Below are positions 31,736 to 41,023 of a stretch of DNA of 64,000 nt, piece by piece. The stretch's first letter is position 1; the number at the start of each line of letters is the position of its first letter. Source of the DNA: Prochlorococcus sp. AG-388-E21. GTDB taxonomy: Bacteria; Cyanobacteriota; Cyanobacteriia; PCC-6307; Cyanobiaceae. The translations under genes and the position numbers were made by a program. The notes under the pieces were generated by a model. It did no database searches and had not been told where the DNA came from. It saw nothing but the letters and a program-made list of their open reading frames with translations. The DNA lies in contig QCGO01000002.1 of NCBI GenBank assembly GCA_003279855.1, positions 124,001 to 188,000 on the forward strand, read 5' to 3'.

Positions 31736-33079
31736 TTGTCTAAAATCCAAAAAGAAAAATTATTGTCTAATGACGTTATTCAAGAATTTTTAGAGAAGGA
31801 TTATAAATTTCCTCTCCATGAGAATGATAAATTTATAGAAACAGTATCTTCATTATCCTATTATTTAAAATCTTTTTCAAATATAAAAAGATTTCTGGAT
31901 TATATTTCTTTAATTTTAAAACATTCTTTTAATCATCAATTAAGTTTTATTATTCCTTTGAATGAAAAGGGAGAAATATGGAAAGAAAATATTAAGTTTG
32001 CTGGTGCAACAAAAAATCTAAAAATGGATGATGAAATTAAAAGTTATTTTAACAATTTTGATTTCTCTAAAAATTTTAAATTAAAAGATGAGATGTCTTT
32101 TGAAAAAGTTTTAAATAATCAATTTAAAGAATATGTAATTAAGTCTTATAAAGTTTTGTCACGGGGAAAATGTAGAGGATTTGTATATACCTTTAAAAAA
32201 GATACTTTTAATGATTCTTTAAAATATGAGCGCAATTTAAACTTTATTATTAGTTGTTTGGCAATTGGTTTAGAAAATTATTCGTTAATTAAAGCAAAAA
32301 AGAAGCATGAAAACGTAGATAGAGAAATTTCTATTGGAGCAGAAATCCAATCGAAACTTTTACCCGATTATTGTCCAACCATTTATGGTGTAGATTTAGC
32401 TGCGCACTGTAGGCCAGCTCTTCAATTAGGAGGAGATTATTATGATTTCATGTCTTTGAAAACAAATATTTCTGAGAAGAGACGCGAAAAGGCAAGGTGG
32501 GCTTTAGTTATTGGAGACGTTATGGGGAAGGGCCTTCCAGCAGGTCTTTTGATGACTATGTTAAGAGGAATGCTAAGAGCAGAGGTTTTGACTGGGTTAC
32601 CTCCAGATAGAATATTGCATGATTTAAATCAGTTAGCTATTTATGATTTAGATCAATCGCATAGATTTATAACTTTATTTTACTCTGATTATGATCCTAG
32701 AACCAAAAAATTAAGGTATGCAAATGCTGCACATAATCCTCCTTTGCTTTGGAAAAGTTCTGAGCAAAAAATTATTAAATTAGATTCAGAAGGTTTTGTT
32801 CTTGGTTTGCAAAATGATGCTGAATATCAATGTGGTCAAATACAACTTAATAAAAACGATGTAATTCTTTATTATACAGATGGAGTAACTGACACTTCTA
32901 ATGCTTTAGGCGAAAGATTTGATGAAGAACGTTTAATTCAATCTTTTTCAAAATTATGTCAGCAATCACTTAAATCTAAAGATATTTTAAATAAGATTTA
33001 TAAGATATTAGATGAATTTACTGGTAAAAATAGACAATTGGAAGACGATGCTTCTATCGTAGTCTTTAAGTTAGATTAG
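31736..33079 (+). CDS. PP2C-type serine phosphatase, RsbU/SpoIIE family
   Basis: A 447-residue protein with a TTG start. The N-terminal 190 residues look like a GAF-type sensor region. A linker (HENVDREISIGAEIQSKLLP) leads to the SpoIIE phosphatase domain, which has QLGGDYYDFMSL, VIGDVMGKGLPAGLLM, ANAAHNPPLLW and YYTDGVTDTSNALGERF; its metal-binding aspartates are present. Such proteins dephosphorylate anti-sigma antagonist proteins in partner-switching pathways, but no antagonist is encoded nearby. Confidence 0.88.
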   Translation: MSKIQKEKLLSNDVIQEFLEKDYKFPLHENDKFIETVSSLSYYLKSFSNIKRFLDYISLILKHSFNHQLSFIIPLNEKGEIWKENIKFAGATKNLKMDDEIKSYFNNFDFSKNFKLKDEMSFEKVLNNQFKEYVIKSYKVLSRGKCRGFVYTFKKDTFNDSLKYERNLNFIISCLAIGLENYSLIKAKKKHENVDREISIGAEIQSKLLPDYCPTIYGVDLAAHCRPALQLGGDYYDFMSLKTNISEKRREKARWALVIGDVMGKGLPAGLLMTMLRGMLRAEVLTGLPPDRILHDLNQLAIYDLDQSHRFITLFYSDYDPRTKKLRYANAAHNPPLLWKSSEQKIIKLDSEGFVLGLQNDAEYQCGQIQLNKNDVILYYTDGVTDTSNALGERFDEERLIQSFSKLCQQSLKSKDILNKIYKILDEFTGKNRQLEDDASIVVFKLD

Positions 33080-33137
33080 ATTTTTTGTCACATATATAAA
33101 ATAATGCTTTATTAGAAGTAACTAAAGTTTAATTCAT

Positions 33138-34517
33138 ATGTCCAAAGTTTGGAGTAATAGGTTTGATGGCAGTCTGAATCCTTTTATTGAAGAGTTTAAT
33201 GCTTCAATCAGTTTTGACAAAACACTAATTTTAGAAGATATAGAGTGTTCTATAGCTCATGCCAAAATGCTTGGTAAAACTAAGGTTTTGTCCACTGATG
33301 AGTCTTTAAAAATTATCGAAGGTTTAGAAATTATAAAACAAGATTTTATTGAAGGCAAATTTTGCCCCGGGGCTCCATCGGAGGATATACATTATTGCAT
33401 TGAAGAAAAACTAATTCATTTAATTGGTGAAACTGGAAAAAAATTACATACAGGTAGAAGTAGAAATGATCAGGTAGGAACAGATATTAGATTATGGTTG
33501 AGAAAAAAAATTGATAATATTGATAACTTATTGGTCGAATTACAAAATTCATTGTTTTCGATTGCTGAATCAAATATCTATACATTAATACCTGGTTATA
33601 CCCATATGCAAAGAGCGCAACCTCTATCTCTTGCCCATCATCTTTTGGCGTATCTTGAAATGTTTCAAAGAGACCGTGAAAGGCTTAAAGAAGTTAGAGC
33701 TAGGGTTAATATTTCGCCCTTAGGCGCAGCAGCTTTAGCGGGTACTAAAATTAATATAGATAGATATTTTACTGCTGAAGAATTAGGATTTGGAAATATT
33801 TATAGAAATAGTATTGATGCTGTAAGTGACAGAGATTTTTGTATTGAATTTGCTTCAAGTTCTGCTTTAATAATGTCTCATTTGAGTAGAATTTCCGAAG
33901 AAATAATCTTGTGGGTTACCGATGAGTTTTCTTTTGCAAAATTAACTGATAAGTGTGCGACTGGCAGTAGCTTAATGCCTCAGAAGAAGAATCCAGATGT
34001 TCCTGAATTAATAAGGGGTAAAACGGGTCGAGTTTATGGACATCTTCAATCTTTATTAACCATGATAAAGGGAGTCCCTCTTTCATACAATAAGGACTTC
34101 CAAGAGGATAAAGAGCCAATCTTTGACACAGTAGATACTATTTCTTCTTGCTTGAAAGCTATGACAATTTTATTAAATGAAGGAATAGAGTTTAATGTTG
34201 AAAAGTTAATGGATTCTGTTTATAATGATTTTTCTAATGCAACCGATTTAGCAGATTATCTAGTGCTTAAGAAGGTTCCTTTCAGAGAGGCATATCAAGT
34301 GGTTGGAGATATTGTGAAGTATTGTTTGAGTAAAAATATATTATTTAAAGATTTAAAATTAGAAGAATTTCAAACATTTCATAATGAATTTAAAGAAGAT
34401 ATTTATGAAAACCTCAATCCTATGAATGTAGTCAAGTCTAGAAATAGTTTAGGTGGAACAGGATTCGATCAAGTCAAACTTGAATTAAATAATTGGAAGA
34501 AAAAATTATTCACCTAA
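33138..34517 (+). CDS. argH: Argininosuccinate lyase
   Basis: Last step of arginine synthesis, cleaving argininosuccinate to arginine and fumarate. Signatures are [20 protein letters not shown], the histidine region [17 protein letters not shown], and the fumarase-superfamily signature [13 protein letters not shown] near residue 280 with catalytic Ser. Length 459 is standard. argG is at 5564, so the two steps are unlinked. Confidence 0.97.
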   Translation: MSKVWSNRFDGSLNPFIEEFNASISFDKTLILEDIECSIAHAKMLGKTKVLSTDESLKIIEGLEIIKQDFIEGKFCPGAPSEDIHYCIEEKLIHLIGETGKKLHTGRSRNDQVGTDIRLWLRKKIDNIDNLLVELQNSLFSIAESNIYTLIPGYTHMQRAQPLSLAHHLLAYLEMFQRDRERLKEVRARVNISPLGAAALAGTKINIDRYFTAEELGFGNIYRNSIDAVSDRDFCIEFASSSALIMSHLSRISEEIILWVTDEFSFAKLTDKCATGSSLMPQKKNPDVPELIRGKTGRVYGHLQSLLTMIKGVPLSYNKDFQEDKEPIFDTVDTISSCLKAMTILLNEGIEFNVEKLMDSVYNDFSNATDLADYLVLKKVPFREAYQVVGDIVKYCLSKNILFKDLKLEEFQTFHNEFKEDIYENLNPMNVVKSRNSLGGTGFDQVKLELNNWKKKLFT

Positions 34518-34633
34518 ATCTCAAGTAATTTTCTACAACAAGGTATGTATTGAAGTAGAATAATATAGTAATGTATATGAACTACTTAATAGGTAGTTTT
34601 TATCTTGGTTATTATTTTAAAGTTGAGTTTCAA

Positions 34634-35176
34634 GTGAGTATTTTTGTTGGCAATTTGCCTTTCCGCGCAGAGCGAGAAGACATCCTAGAACTATTTACAC
34701 CGTACGGTGAAGTTATGAATTGTTCTCTTCCCTTAGAAAGAGATACAGGTAGAAAAAGAGGGTTTGCTTTTGTCGAGATGGCAGATGAAGCACTTGAGAC
34801 ATCCGCTATTGATGGTCTTCAAGGGACTGAGCTTATGGGAAGGCCTTTAAGAATCAATAAAGCCGAGCCAAGAGGCGGCGGCGGCGGTCCTCGTCGCGGC
34901 GGCGGTGGCGGTAGAGGTGGTTACGGCGGTGGCGGTGGTTACGGCGGTGGCGGTAATGGCGGCGGTTACGGCGGTGGCGGTAATGGCGGCGGTTACGGCG
35001 GTGGCGGTAATTATTCTGAACCGGCTTCTTCTTACGTTAATAAATCTTCTGGAGCAGAAGGTTGGGAAGATAGAAGTTATGGAAATTCTTCCGAAAATTC
35101 TGACTTTGAAAACGGCAGAAGTAGAAGAAAAAGAAGTGTTGCAAGCAATTCTGAAATATCTCAAGAAGGGAATTAA
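34634..35176 (+). CDS. Glycine-rich RNA-binding protein (RRM)
   Basis: Single RRM domain followed by a glycine-rich tail, the cyanobacterial Rbp type linked to cold stress and mRNA binding. RNP2 is IFVGNLPF and RNP1 is RKRGFAFVEM, together in residues 1-80. The tail holds a triple glycine-rich repeat (YGGGGNGGG units) encoded by 27-bp repeats, then a Ser/Glu-rich end with basic RSRRKR. I start at GTG 34634, where the RRM begins; an upstream ATG at 34571 would add 21 unconserved residues. It overlaps the stop of the convergent dus gene by 4 bp. Confidence 0.92.
   Translation: MSIFVGNLPFRAEREDILELFTPYGEVMNCSLPLERDTGRKRGFAFVEMADEALETSAIDGLQGTELMGRPLRINKAEPRGGGGGPRRGGGGGRGGYGGGGGYGGGGNGGGYGGGGNGGGYGGGGNYSEPASSYVNKSSGAEGWEDRSYGNSSENSDFENGRSRRKRSVASNSEISQEGN
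34873..35010 (+). repeat. GC-rich 27-bp repeat tract in the RRM gene tail
   Basis: Codes for the glycine-rich tail. Units beginning TTACGGCGGTGGCGG recur at 34939, 34966 and (partial) 34993, preceded by a more irregular glycine tract. GGC and GGT codons give a local G+C far above the rest of the window, which is strongly AT-rich. Confidence 0.9.
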
Positions 35177-36177
35177 AAACCCATTTTTTGTAATTCTGAA
35201 GCTTTTTTGCTTAAGTAATCAATACTTAATTCTTGTCTAATCGATTTGGTAGAAATTTCATTTCTCCAAACTTTTGCATTTGGGATACCTTCTACAAGAT
35301 TTATAAGATGTTTACATATATCCCAAGTCTTGCCTTCATTTTTTAAATGTTTTTCAATATAAGGAACCAATGAAAAAATGATTTCGGAAGCTTTTTTGCT
35401 TTTAGGATTTTCACCATATATTTTTTGGTCAATTTCAGACCACCTTAATGGATATTTGTAAGCTGATCTTCCTATCATTACACCATCTAAATCATTAAGT
35501 ACTTTTATGCATTGATCAATATGCGTAAAACCTCCGTTTATTTCTATAATCAGCTTTGGATTGTTTTCCTTTAATTTCTGAACCACATCATATTTAAGTG
35601 GCGGTATTGTTCTATTTTGCTTGGGATTTAGACCTTTTAATATTGCTTTTCTTGCATGAACAGTAAATCTGTCTGCTCCAGCATTTGCAACTTCTTTTAC
35701 GAAACTATCTAATTTATCAAAACTATCTTCTTCATCAACTCCAATTCTATGTTTGATAGTAACGGGTAAACTACAATTATTTTTTAGGGATTCTATACAT
35801 TTTGCTACTTTGGTAGGTTCTTTCATCAGTGAAGCACCAAAGTTACCGGAACAGACTCTTGGGCTTGGACACCCCACGTTAAAGTTAATTTCATCGTATC
35901 CCCAATCTTGAGCCATTTTTGCAGCCTCTTCAAGCATTTTTGGGTTGTCTCCTCCAAACTGAATCGATAATGGATGTTCTTCTGAATTAAAGTCTAAAAA
36001 TCGCTCTTTTTTGTCTGTATAAATTAAACTCTGAGCCACTATCATTTCAGTATATAAGAGCGCTTTAGAGCTTATTTTTCTAATTATCATCCTAAAATGT
36101 TTGTCTGTACAATCCATCATTGGAGCAACACTTATTTTATGTGGATTGTTTATAGTATTAATCTGATGACTTTTCAT
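35173..36177 (-). CDS. dusA: tRNA-dihydrouridine synthase, DusA type
   Basis: FMN enzyme reducing uridines in the D-loop of tRNA. Motifs are SVAPMMDCTDKHFR, the acid region TEMIVAQSLIY, and NVGCPSPRVCSGNFGASLM, which contains the catalytic cysteine. A histidine-rich loop, TIKHRIGVDEE, follows. Length 334 fits DusA. It converges on the RRM gene. Confidence 0.92.
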   Translation of the reverse strand: MKSHQINTINNPHKISVAPMMDCTDKHFRMIIRKISSKALLYTEMIVAQSLIYTDKKERFLDFNSEEHPLSIQFGGDNPKMLEEAAKMAQDWGYDEINFNVGCPSPRVCSGNFGASLMKEPTKVAKCIESLKNNCSLPVTIKHRIGVDEEDSFDKLDSFVKEVANAGADRFTVHARKAILKGLNPKQNRTIPPLKYDVVQKLKENNPKLIIEINGGFTHIDQCIKVLNDLDGVMIGRSAYKYPLRWSEIDQKIYGENPKSKKASEIIFSLVPYIEKHLKNEGKTWDICKHLINLVEGIPNAKVWRNEISTKSIRQELSIDYLSKKASELQKMGF

Positions 36178-36204
36178 TAAATTCTATTTGATATATTCGA
36201 AAAT

Positions 36205-36699
36205 ATGAATCAATTATTTTCTAGAAGATCCTTTATTTTAATTCCTATCATGTCAATTTTGAAATTTATTCTTAAACCAAAGAAAGTATTAGCTGCATCT
36301 GATGCTTCTGATGAAGACTGGAATTTATCAAAAGAGGAGTGGAAAAATAAACTTAGTCCGGAATCTTATTATATTTTGCGTGAAGAGGGTACTGAAAGAG
36401 CATTTAGTAGTCAGCTAAATAATGAGAAGCGGAAAGGTATATTTTTTTGTGCAGGCTGTAATCAACCTCTTTTTACTTCTGATACTAAATTTGATAGTGG
36501 TACTGGTTGGCCTAGCTTTTGGGATCCAATTCCAGGTTCTGTAGAAACGAAGGTAGATTTTAAATTAATTGTTCCAAGAACAGAATATCATTGCTCAAGA
36601 TGCGGAGGTCATCAAGGTCATGTTTTTAATGACGGTCCTTTGCCAACAGGTAAAAGATATTGTAATAATGGCCTTGCTTTGAAGTTTAAAGCCGAATAA
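36205..36699 (+). CDS. msrB: Peptide methionine sulfoxide reductase MsrB, exported
   Basis: Reduces methionine-R-sulfoxide in proteins. The catalytic region has TGWPSFWD, the zinc cysteines CAGC and CSRC with GGHQGHVF, and the resolving block RYCNNGLAL with the active-site Cys. The N-terminus MNQLFSRRSFILIPIMSILKF is a twin-arginine-like signal peptide ending near a KVLAA site, so the protein is probably exported to the periplasm or thylakoid lumen. Start chosen at ATG 36205, the only one before the signal. Confidence 0.93.
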   Translation: MNQLFSRRSFILIPIMSILKFILKPKKVLAASDASDEDWNLSKEEWKNKLSPESYYILREEGTERAFSSQLNNEKRKGIFFCAGCNQPLFTSDTKFDSGTGWPSFWDPIPGSVETKVDFKLIVPRTEYHCSRCGGHQGHVFNDGPLPTGKRYCNNGLALKFKAE

Positions 36700-36707
36700 C
36701 TTATTAG

Positions 36708-36721
36708 TGCGGCCTTCCGCA
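36708..36721 (+). terminator. Short GC hairpin between msrB and grpE
   Basis: TGCGG-CCTT-CCGCA forms a 5-bp stem with a 4-nt loop, 8 nt after the msrB stop. The following sequence is only moderately T-rich, so it may be a weak terminator or a regulatory hairpin upstream of grpE. Confidence 0.35.
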
Positions 36722-36775
36722 ACTTGTTTTGTGCGTAAATTTCATTCACAATGGTTTTAATAAAACTTTAGGGTA

Positions 36776-37495
36776 ATGATTGAAAAACAATCAGATAATG
36801 TAGAAAATCAAGAAGAGAACGTTTCTGAAGAGGTTAATGAAAATAAAGATTCTTCTGTGATTGAAAATCAAATCAGCGAAGATAAACAGTCACTTGATGT
36901 AGATGATGAAAATATTTATGCAGAAGATTTAAAAAATACCATAACTAATAATGACGCAAGATTAGAACAACTAGAAAAAGAGCATGAAACTTTAAAAAGT
37001 CAGTATGTAAGAATTGCTGCCGATTTCGATAACTTTAGAAAAAGACAGTCTCGAGATCAAGATGATCTAAAAGTTCAACTTGTTTCTAAAGCTTTAACAG
37101 CAATATTGCCCATTGTTGATAATTTTGAAAGAGCAAGACAACAACTAAAACCCGAAAGTGAAGAGGCTCAAACATTGCACAGAAGTTATCAAGGATTATA
37201 TAAACAATTAGTGGAAGTGTTAAAACAACAAGGAGTTTCTCCAATGAGAGTAGTTGCACAACAATTTGATCCTAAGTTACATGAAGCGGTATTAAGGGAA
37301 CCAAGTCAGGAGTTTCATGAGGATATAATTATTGAAGAATTACAGCGTGGATATCATTTAGAAGGCAAGGTTTTAAGACACGCATTAGTTAAAGTTTCAA
37401 TGGGGCCTGGCGAACAAAATTCACAAGAGCCTGAAGAAAAGGATAAAGTTGAGGAAGATATTGATTCAGAGAATCCTATCTCTGAAGAAAATTAA
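36776..37495 (+). CDS. grpE: Nucleotide exchange factor GrpE
   Basis: Releases ADP from DnaK. A long acidic N-terminal extension (about residues 1-60, many Glu and Asp) precedes the dimer coiled coil and the family blocks [32 protein letters not shown] and [14 protein letters not shown]. The C-terminal beta part has [23 protein letters not shown]. It is 30 bp upstream of dnaJ, so the chaperone partners form an operon separate from dnaK at 2098. Confidence 0.96.
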   Translation: MIEKQSDNVENQEENVSEEVNENKDSSVIENQISEDKQSLDVDDENIYAEDLKNTITNNDARLEQLEKEHETLKSQYVRIAADFDNFRKRQSRDQDDLKVQLVSKALTAILPIVDNFERARQQLKPESEEAQTLHRSYQGLYKQLVEVLKQQGVSPMRVVAQQFDPKLHEAVLREPSQEFHEDIIIEELQRGYHLEGKVLRHALVKVSMGPGEQNSQEPEEKDKVEEDIDSENPISEEN

Positions 37496-37525
37496 ATCCT
37501 TTTATGAATAGTTGAGTATTATTTA

Positions 37526-38650
37526 ATGGCTGATTTTTATCAAATACTTGGCGTTTCAAGAGATGCTGATGCTAATACTTTAAAAAGCGCTTATAGAAAG
37601 TTAGCAAGACAATATCATCCTGACGTTAATAAAGACCCAGGTGCTGAAGATAAATTCAAAGAGATAGGCAAGGCTTATGAGGCTTTAGCGGACCCCGAAA
37701 CTAGAGCTAGATACGATCAGTTTGGAGAAGCTGGAATAGGGGGAGCGGCTGGTATGCCAGATATGGGTGATATGGGTGGTTTTGGAGACTTGTTTGAAAC
37801 TTTTTTTAATGGTTTTGGTGGACAATCTTCACAAGGTGGTAGATCACAAAGAAGAGGACCACAACAAGGCGATGACTTGAGGTATGACTTAAATATTGAT
37901 TTTAAAGATGCTATTTTTGGACAACAAAGAGAAATAAATATTCCTCATTTAGAAACTTGTGAAGTATGTAGAGGCACCGGAGCAAAAAAAGGCACAGGTC
38001 CAACAACTTGCACAACATGTGGAGGAAGTGGACAGGTTAGAAGAGCTACAAGAACTCCATTTGGTAATTTTACCCAAGTAGCAGAATGCCCAACTTGTAA
38101 TGGCGTTGGACAAATAATTTCAGATCCATGTTCAAGTTGTGGTGGCAATGGTGTCAAACAAGTTAGAAAAAAATTACGTATAAATATCCCTGCAGGAGTT
38201 GATACAGGAACTAAATTAAGAGTCTCTGGAGAGGGCAATGTCGGTTTAAAAGGTGGTCCACCTGGAGATCTTTATGTTTTTATTAAAGTTAAAAATGACC
38301 CAAATTTAAAAAGAGAAGGTATTAATATTTATTCTGAAATATCAGTAAGTTATCTTCAAGCTATTCTTGGAGATACTGTTGATATAATTACCGTTGATGG
38401 GAAAGTTAACTTAAAAATTCCAAGCGGGACCCAGCCAAATAGTACTTTATCATTAGAGAATAAAGGAGTGCCTCGATTGGGTAATCCAGTTGCAAGAGGC
38501 AATCATCAGGTTTTAGTAAAAGTTAAACTTCCAACTCGAATTACAGAAGACGAAAGAAATCTTCTTGAGAATTTAGCTTCAAAATATTCTGATCAAAACG
38601 CTAACTCTAATAGTGGTTTGTTTAGTAAATTCTTTGGAAAGGAATCTTGA
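37526..38650 (+). CDS. dnaJ: Chaperone protein DnaJ
   Basis: Hsp40 co-chaperone. The J domain occupies residues 1-70 with the HPD triad in YHPDVNKD, followed by a Gly/Phe-rich stretch. The zinc domain has four CxxCxGxG repeats: [24 protein letters not shown] and CSSCGGNG. The C-terminal domains follow with [11 protein letters not shown]. Length 374 is full. Its stop overlaps the start of the next gene. Confidence 0.97.
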   Translation: MADFYQILGVSRDADANTLKSAYRKLARQYHPDVNKDPGAEDKFKEIGKAYEALADPETRARYDQFGEAGIGGAAGMPDMGDMGGFGDLFETFFNGFGGQSSQGGRSQRRGPQQGDDLRYDLNIDFKDAIFGQQREINIPHLETCEVCRGTGAKKGTGPTTCTTCGGSGQVRRATRTPFGNFTQVAECPTCNGVGQIISDPCSSCGGNGVKQVRKKLRINIPAGVDTGTKLRVSGEGNVGLKGGPPGDLYVFIKVKNDPNLKREGINIYSEISVSYLQAILGDTVDIITVDGKVNLKIPSGTQPNSTLSLENKGVPRLGNPVARGNHQVLVKVKLPTRITEDERNLLENLASKYSDQNANSNSGLFSKFFGKES

Positions 38651-38880
38651 AGGAAGTTTCAAAGGTATTAGATTTGGAATCGGTTCCTTGTCCTTTGAAT
38701 GTCGTGAAATGTAAACTAGCATTAGAGAAATTATCTCTACATGAAATTTTAATAGTTCATCTAGATAAAGGAGAACCAGAAATAATGGTTAAGAGAGCTT
38801 TAACAGAAATGAAATATTTTTTTAAAACTATAGAAGAAAATCAAAAAACAATAAAGTTAAAAATTTTGCATGAAAGTTAA
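38647..38880 (+). CDS. TusA-like sulfur-carrier family protein
   Basis: A 77-residue protein with a TTG start overlapping the dnaJ stop. The fold begins [20 protein letters not shown], matching the TusA/SirA family, in which Cys of CPxP carries sulfur; here the motif is CPLN, with Asn in place of the second Pro. The cysteine that matters is kept. It overlaps the start of rsgA by 11 bp, so dnaJ, this gene and rsgA are probably translated as a coupled set. Confidence 0.75.
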   Translation: MKEVSKVLDLESVPCPLNVVKCKLALEKLSLHEILIVHLDKGEPEIMVKRALTEMKYFFKTIEENQKTIKLKILHES

Positions 38881-39787
38881 TAAAAAATATAAGGGTCTTG
38901 TCACAAAAAAATTTAATGAATTTTATTTGGTTGAATTAGATAAAGATGAGACCTCAGTTATTAACAAAAAATTTTTATGCAAAATCAAGAAGTCTGTAAA
39001 TTTTAGAAATCAATTCGTTTTCGTCGGAGATGAAGTCATTGTCTATCAAATTGACTTACAAAATAAAAGAGCAACAATAGAAAGTTTAATCAAAAGAAAT
39101 AATCTTTTAGAAAGACCATCCGTTGCTAATATTTCAAATATATACGTCATTTGTTCTGTTGAAGAGCCAAAACTAAATTTATCTCAAGTCAATAAGTTTT
39201 TAATATCATCTGAGCAATTAGGGGTAGAGGTTTCATTGGTTCTTACGAAATGTGATTTGATAACAGAAGAAAAACGACTTTTTTTAATTGAGAAATTTCA
39301 GCAGTGGGGATATCAAGCAATAACTTTAAATTTAAATAATCCAGAAAATTTAAGAACTTTATTGATTGAGTTAAAGAAAAAAAAATGCTCAATATTTATG
39401 GGACCATCTGGCGTTGGTAAAACTACTTTACTAAATATGATAATTCCAGGTCTTGACAATACAACTGCCCCAGTATCAAGCAAAATAAAACGTGGAAAAA
39501 ATACGACGAGAAATGTTGAGCTATTTTCTTTATCAAGTAAAAGCTACATTGTGGATACACCTGGTTTTAATATGCAAACACTTGAAATAGATATTCGCGA
39601 ATTATCTAACTTATATCCAGAAATTTATAAACAAGTTGTTAATGAAGGCATACATTGTAAGTTTCGTAATTGTCTTCACGTGAATGATCAGGGTTGTAAG
39701 TTAAATAAAAATTTTGAAAGATATATTTTCTATAAAGAAATGGTTGAATCATCTAAGAGTCATTATTGTCTAATCCAGGAAGATTAA
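38870..39787 (+). CDS. rsgA: Ribosome small-subunit GTPase RsgA
   Basis: Circularly permuted GTPase that matures the 30S subunit. The OB-fold occupies residues 1-80. The permuted G domain has TKCD (126-129, G4), GPSGVGKT (178-185, G1) and DTPG (229-232, G3). The zinc motif [14 protein letters not shown] is near residue 265. Length 305. The last 35 bp overlap the 3' end of the convergent ybaB gene. Confidence 0.96.
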   Translation: MKVNKKYKGLVTKKFNEFYLVELDKDETSVINKKFLCKIKKSVNFRNQFVFVGDEVIVYQIDLQNKRATIESLIKRNNLLERPSVANISNIYVICSVEEPKLNLSQVNKFLISSEQLGVEVSLVLTKCDLITEEKRLFLIEKFQQWGYQAITLNLNNPENLRTLLIELKKKKCSIFMGPSGVGKTTLLNMIIPGLDNTTAPVSSKIKRGKNTTRNVELFSLSSKSYIVDTPGFNMQTLEIDIRELSNLYPEIYKQVVNEGIHCKFRNCLHVNDQGCKLNKNFERYIFYKEMVESSKSHYCLIQED

Positions 39788-40103
39788 GATTTAAGCCACC
39801 AGTTAAGTCATTCATTCTCTCTTTCATTGTTGAAGTTGAACTTTCATGCGCTTTTTTAATAGCTTCTAGTATGTTTTTTTCTATTTCTCCTTTATTAGCA
39901 GTTGAAATTTTTTCATCGACTTCAACTCTCAGAGGGAGTTGGTTTCCACTAATCCATACCTTTATCATTTCATCATCACTTTTACCCTCAATTTCCATGC
40001 TTTCAAGTTCATCCTGTAATTTTTGAGCATTTTGTTGAATTTCTTTAGCTTTTTTAAAAGCTTCTGTTAGTTGTCCAAAATTTGGAAGTCCAAAACCTGC
40101 CAT
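39753..40103 (-). CDS. YbaB/EbfC family nucleoid-associated protein
   Basis: Small DNA-binding protein of the YbaB/EbfC family, 116 residues. It shows an amphipathic helix with [18 protein letters not shown], then a beta region with VKVWISGNQ-like sequence and a C-terminal helix ([15 protein letters not shown]). Expected to be a dimer that coats DNA. It lies downstream of murB on the same strand with a 22-bp gap. Confidence 0.9.
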   Translation of the reverse strand: MAGFGLPNFGQLTEAFKKAKEIQQNAQKLQDELESMEIEGKSDDEMIKVWISGNQLPLRVEVDEKISTANKGEIEKNILEAIKKAHESSTSTMKERMNDLTGGLNLNLPGLDNNDS

Positions 40104-40125
40104 TTTTATAAAAAAGTTTCTTTAA

Positions 40126-41016
40126 TTAAGGATAGTCAAAACCGATCATTCTTACTTCCGGTTCAAGAAAAATACCTTTTTTTTGTAGTACTTTTTGTTG
40201 AATTACTGTTATTAAATCTAAAATATCTTTCGAATTGGCAGAAGAGTTATTAACTATAAAATTTCCATGCATAGTTGAAATTTCTGCGTCGCCTATTTTA
40301 AAACCTTTTAATCCAAGTTCTTCAATTAATTTACCCGCATAATTATTAGCCGGATTTTTAAAAACGCTTCCAAAGCTAGGTAAATGGTAAGGCTGCGTAT
40401 CGGTCTTTTTTTTAAGATTTTTCTTTGTAGTTTCTAATAATTGTTCAATATTTCCTTTTGGTTCAAATCTCAGTTTTGCACTTATAATCATTAGATTATT
40501 TTGCTGAAAAGGACTGAATCTGTATTTAAAATTGATATCCTTTTTTTCAATTTCTGATATTTTTAGAGTTTTAGTATCAATTACTCGAACTGATAAAAGA
40601 TTATCTGCTAATGATAATTTTTTTGAACCTGCATTCATGCAAATAGCACCCCCAACGGTGCCTGGAATTCCTACAGTCCATTCACCGCCTTGTAATCCTT
40701 TTTTTGCAAGTATATTAGACATTGTTGGTAGCATTACTCCAGCCTCTGCTACTACAATTCCTGAATGAGATTCAATTTTGAAAGAGTGCATTTTTTTGGT
40801 ACATATAGTTAAGCCTTTTAAGCAAGTATTATTTATTAATAAATTTGAGCCAGCTCCTATTATTCGACATTTTTGATTATTTAAACGCGCCCAATTTATT
40901 AAATTGATGAATTCATCAGCATTATTTGGTTTTGAAAAATATTCTGCAAATCCACCAACTTTTATAGTCGTATAATTAGCAAGGTTTATTTTTTCTTTAA
41001 AAGTAATATCTTTCAT
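40126..41016 (-). CDS. murB: UDP-N-acetylenolpyruvylglucosamine reductase MurB
   Basis: FAD and NADPH enzyme making UDP-MurNAc, directly after MurA in peptidoglycan synthesis. FAD-binding blocks are NYTTIKVGGFAEYF, CRIIGAGSNLLI and GGEWTVGIPGTVGGAICMNAG. The active-site loop is LPSFGSVFKNP with catalytic Ser, and EPEVRMIG is near the end. Length 296 is typical of the shorter type II enzyme. It follows murC by 7 bp, forming an operon with it. Confidence 0.96.
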   Translation of the reverse strand: MKDITFKEKINLANYTTIKVGGFAEYFSKPNNADEFINLINWARLNNQKCRIIGAGSNLLINNTCLKGLTICTKKMHSFKIESHSGIVVAEAGVMLPTMSNILAKKGLQGGEWTVGIPGTVGGAICMNAGSKKLSLADNLLSVRVIDTKTLKISEIEKKDINFKYRFSPFQQNNLMIISAKLRFEPKGNIEQLLETTKKNLKKKTDTQPYHLPSFGSVFKNPANNYAGKLIEELGLKGFKIGDAEISTMHGNFIVNNSSANSKDILDLITVIQQKVLQKKGIFLEPEVRMIGFDYP

Positions 41017-41023
41017 TAATTAT

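Noticed and set aside
34847-35240. Two long frames (105 and 111 codons) over the RRM gene tail
   Set aside because: They are low-complexity Ala/Thr/Val frames created by the GC-rich glycine repeats in other phases.
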